DNA of 64,000 nt from NCBI GenBank assembly GCA_963693305.1, contig OY855905.1, forward strand, positions 4,032,701 through 4,096,700, in the 5' to 3' direction. The position numbers were made by a program, and so were the translations under genes. Of the stretch, positions 60,656-64,000 are shown piece by piece. Source of the DNA: Meandrina meandrites (taxonomy: Eukaryota; Cnidaria; Anthozoa; Scleractinia; Meandrinidae). The stretch's first letter is position 1. Each line of letters begins with the position of its first letter. The notes under the pieces are model-generated. The model worked only from the letters and a program-made list of their open reading frames with translations. It searched no databases and was not told where the DNA came from.

Positions 60656-61100
60656 GGGGCAGACCCAGGGGATTTTGACATTCTCTGGAAGCCAGGGTCA
60701 AATTCCCCACCCCTGGGCAGATCTGGGCACCTAGTGAATGTCAAATTCCCGCCCCGTGGCAAAAATGTTTCTGTTAGAGACATGTCTCAGTTATAGATGA
60801 GGTGTGAAACCTAAATAGTGTTGACAGCAATGCAGGGACCACAGGACGTTTGTACTTGTTAAAACACAAGAATAGATTTAAAAGAAGCAATGGCCAAGAC
60901 GTAAGAACAAATAAAACAAATTTGCTTACCCTTCTTTCGCTCACGGCGCCTCATTTCCAGGTTCTCTCGGCCTTCCAAGATGGCTGCCATATCAAATTCC
61001 CGACCTAGGGGCGGCGCCCAAGTGTCAAAAACCCTTCCCAGGGAAAAGGTGGCTGAGTCAAATTCCCGTGGGTACCCCCCCCCCCCCCCCCGCCCCTGAG
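60630..61100. repeat. Dispersed 'tcaaattccc' repeat with poly-G and poly-C tracts
   Basis: The phrase TCAAATTCCC(C/G) recurs at least five times with CCCTGGG/CCTAGGG motifs, between a poly-G tract (about 60640-60658) and a poly-C tract (about 61077-61091). AGGTGCATAA-like sequence near 61108 and CACCTGTCAATGTTA near 60617 are inverted copies, so this may be one element with ends near 60616 and 61116. The minus-strand frame beginning ATGGCAGCCATCTTGGAAGG (about 60987) and ending at a donor (G|GTAAGC) could be a first exon but lies within this repeat. Confidence 0.5.
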
Positions 61101-62075
61101 GCGTAACATTGACAGGTGCATAAGTACTCCCAAGTCCCAACCTGCAGTTTGATAAAACCGCCATATCCGAAGAAGGTTACTTTTATGTTGCATCCCTCTC
61201 TCTCGCATTGATATGGCGGGAAAATTCCGGCGGCCTTACAAAGCAATGTGTAATTTGGCGGGGAAAATGTTGACATGGCGGGAAAATTCCGGCGGCCTCA
61301 TTTTTACGACTGTTTTTGCGTATGCAAAACGGGAGTTATGGAAGGGGTGGCGATTTCATAGTTAATTATTATTTGAAGCCATCCTTCCTTCACTCCTTCA
61401 GTCGATCATCTGTAAACAAAAGGCCGTTGACAGATGGTTGGCAGACCTACATGTAACGCCACTCTCAGTTTGACGTTGCGGTTTATTAAGACTGATGACA
61501 GACCACTGTACTTTACGCCCTAATGGTTTTGTTTTGATGGGTATGTGATGATAATTTGAAAATCGATTGTGAACATATTTTATTTTTATTTTACCTTAAA
61601 TCAGGTGTATGTTGTTTCTGCCCTATAGAAAAATCAACAGAATTTTCTTAAGTTTGCATGTGACGGTGAAAGCGAAATTGAAAGCGAAGTTTGTGTAATC
61701 GCTAGCTGACAGAAGATTATCAGTGTCACGCGACAAAGGTCAACCTAGCCGATTTCAAAATAAATTTTATGCGACGCTTAATCTTCACAGCAATCAAACC
61801 TGCTCATGGCACTATCAAAACACATTCCGGAAATTGAACGTCAATCGTAAACGCTGTACAGTGAAAAGAGTGTACACACGCTAGCATGAAAACACGCAAA
61901 CAACACGCAAACTTGAATTTGTCTGCTTGGAACTTGCTTCTTTTACTCCCAATGCAAGTCAAAATGAACTAGACGCTTAACTGCGTACGTGTGTACTCGG
62001 GCTTCTCTTTAAAAAATTAACTTGGATCACGCTGTTTACATAACCTTACACGACAATAATTATAGTAAACATACT

Positions 62076-62361
62076 TCGCATTGCGAGATCTCATGTCTTT
62101 TCTCGCTTTTATTGTCACCATTGAATAATTGTTTACATTTCCGGTTGTGTAAATAGCTTTGTCTAAGATATCACAATCATCAAATGCCGAAATAACAACA
62201 TTCTCTACATAGCCATCTACATACGACATGAAGTGCTGGACAAGAGCATATGCTGTTACAATAATTGAAACGATAAAAACAAAGCTTTTCGCAATGCTTG
62301 AGTGCTCAACAGCGTCAGTTCCCGCAAGTATTGATGATTCTCTTAGCGTTTCAAACTCCAT
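62076..62361 (-). CDS. Candidate exon, single-pass membrane protein of unknown family
   Basis: Open from ATG at 62361 to a possible donor (GCGAA|GTATGT) near 62076; without splicing the frame ends at 62017. The roughly 95-residue peptide starts MEFETLRESSILAGTDAVEH, then has a clear hydrophobic helix (SFVFIVSIIVTAYALV) and a mixed, partly acidic tail (VVISAFDDCDILDKAIY). I do not recognise it. No partner exon was found downstream on the minus strand. A second frame (62351-62542) precedes it and may be 5' sequence. It could be chance. Confidence 0.28.
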
Positions 62362-62599
62362 TATATAGATAGCTCACTATAAAATCTAGGCTTCTGATAA
62401 AGGTTTCACTCGGAAGAGTTCGCTCGTAAAGTTCTCTCGTATTAAAGTTCATGCACCTACCCGCTCCGAAGTAGTCATCGACATGTTTCAGTGTGGGTGT
62501 ACAATCGATTTCGCGTTCTAGAAATCTCACTAAATATTTCAACCTTTACAATCCTTGAGATTCCACCGAAAAGAGAGTCAAACGAGTAAAAACAACGTA

Positions 62600-64000
62600 A
62601 ATCCGTATAGATCTTTACAAGTCATGCATGTATAACGGCCGGCAGCCGCTACTAGCTACTCGAGCGATCAAAGCTCAAAGTTGCAGAACGACAGATGCGC
62701 GGATCGATAAAAGCGATCATATATTTCCAAGCACGCATAAAAATACAGAGAAGAAAACAACTTGCCTCCAAAGTTATGCAGATGTCCACGCAATCGAATT
62801 CAACCAAAAACTCGTTCCACGTGTCACCAACTCCATCACAAAATCAGACTTCGCGGCTCAAATTTACAATCATCGGCGGCGTACAAACGTTGTACAACTC
62901 AGCAAAGCCACTGGGAGCTGCGCTCAAAAAGCTAAGATTCTCGCTGTGACTGCATAGTTTACTGTACTGACTGTAATCAACGCATTGCGAAAGATCTATT
63001 TTAATCGAGAATACAAAAGGGTTTGACAGATGGTTGACAGACGTAACGCAACTCCTGTAGTTTCGGGTCTTTTGGCATGACAATTTCGTGTTCCGGCTTG
63101 TAACAGTCTACGGTGCGAATGTAGACGTTTGTATAGCGCAATCGCTTTTATCAAACTGTCCAAGTACAAAATTCAAGTACAAAATTAGCGTTTAATAAAA
63201 TTTATTTTTAATTCTGTTCATTTTGTTTGACCTTTGTTGTCGTTTGTAGCATACAGTATTTGACACCCATAATGTTCACTTTGCTGGAGATTACAGGCCA
63301 CTCATTTGTTGCGCAACGAACCACAAAGGACAACCAGTTGCCGTGTCTTTATTTTATTTACCAAATAGGTTGATATTATTGTGCTTGCTACTAATGGATC
63401 GGTGTAGAAGTTTTTACTAGAGTTATTTTCTCTAATCTGGACCCCGAACTCCAACGTTGTCAGGTGTGACGTATGATTTGTTTAAAGCGATGCACGCTAG
63501 ACCGCGTTGCGATTTGATAAATCCTCATTTATTAATAATTCATTTTCCGAGTTCAGTAGCTCATTGCCACTTCCAAAAAAAAACAGTCGTTGCACATAGT
63601 GCTTTTGATTTGCCGTGTTTTCACGAGAGAGGTTTACTGAGGTTTCCGTTAACGGGGTCGTTAACTGCGGTGTGTTAACTGCAGTTATTAGAGAAGCTGT
63701 TTTCACAGTGCTGAATAACTAAAGTAGGCAGTATACAACTGACGGGTCACGTAGGAAATTGAGCTTTTCTCGGAATGTACATACTGTGCCGTTCCGAAAA
63801 ATTTGCTAGAAACATTGTATTCTTTCGGTTGCAAAGAAAGCTAAAAGATAATGCGTGCGCTGTTCCGAAAAATATTAGGAACCTTGGTCGCTGTTTGCGT
63901 CCTTGCCTTGCGAATGGAAGACTCCAGTACTTGGTCATTCCTCCTAGACTCTGCTGAGAAGAATCTCTAAAGACAAACGCATGGTGGAAAGAAAATTTCA
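62600..64000. other. No gene recognised
   Basis: Short frames (62628-62957, 63457-63678, 63747-63938) have no motif. A phrase near 63024-63055 (TTTGACAGATGGTTGACAGA, then CGTAACGC.ACTC) repeats one near 61425-61472 in the same orientation, suggesting a dispersed repeat or a large duplication. Confidence 0.45.

Noticed and set aside
60930..60990. Minus-strand start with MAAILEGRENLEMRRRERKK and a donor
   Set aside because: Sits inside a dispersed TCAAATTCCC repeat and has no downstream exon; likely chance.
1..64000. CRISPR arrays, bacterial operons or phage genes
   Set aside because: No regular direct repeats with unique spacers and no bacterial gene layout; the window is intron-containing animal DNA.

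Overview
The window is eukaryotic genomic DNA from an early-branching animal, most likely an anthozoan cnidarian (coral or sea anemone). Evidence: short exons with GT..AG introns, AT-rich introns, many small inverted-repeat transposons and tRNA-derived SINEs, and animal gene families (SOX HMG-box, HYPK, retinoid-inducible serine carboxypeptidase, ILEI/FAM3, F5/8 type C). The species cannot be named from the sequence alone. Exon models were built by hand from splice sites, reading-frame phase and family similarity; boundaries may be off by a few bases.

Layout. 1-7.7 kb: mostly non-coding, with one candidate coiled-coil exon (1823-1951, -) and transposon remnants, including a 445-bp element with an 8-bp target duplication (6566-7010). 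7757-20737 (-): an 11-exon kinesin-like gene whose motor has the P-loop and switch I but no recognisable switch II; its introns hold several mobile elements. 22556-23863 (+): an intronless SOX gene of the SOX30/SoxH type, head-to-head with the kinesin. 24-30 kb: no intact gene; MITEs, SINEs, microsatellites and a frameshifted ILEI-domain exon (26498-26894, -). 30923-33456 (-): the intact ILEI-domain paralogue, 5' end not found. 33.5-37.9 kb: no gene, but a 495-bp near-perfect palindrome at 35835-36329. 37896-46807 (-): an 11-exon secreted protein of 639 aa with an F5/8 type C (discoidin) domain and an Asp-box. 48654-50506 (-) and 56236-59094 (+): two serine carboxypeptidase paralogues (SCPEP1-like) in divergent orientation with the same intron position, flanking the four-exon HYPK gene (50833-54553, +). 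59.1-64 kb: a SINE with perfect target duplications, other repeats, and one weak single-pass membrane ORF.

The genes do not form an operon or one pathway. HYPK is a housekeeping co-translational factor. The carboxypeptidases and the discoidin and ILEI proteins look secreted or lumenal. SOX and the kinesin-like gene share an upstream interval. The most unusual items are the shortened kinesin motor, the discoidin/Asp-box architecture, the inverted carboxypeptidase duplication around HYPK, the decayed ILEI copy, the long palindrome, and a transposon nested inside a SINE with a 7-bp target duplication.
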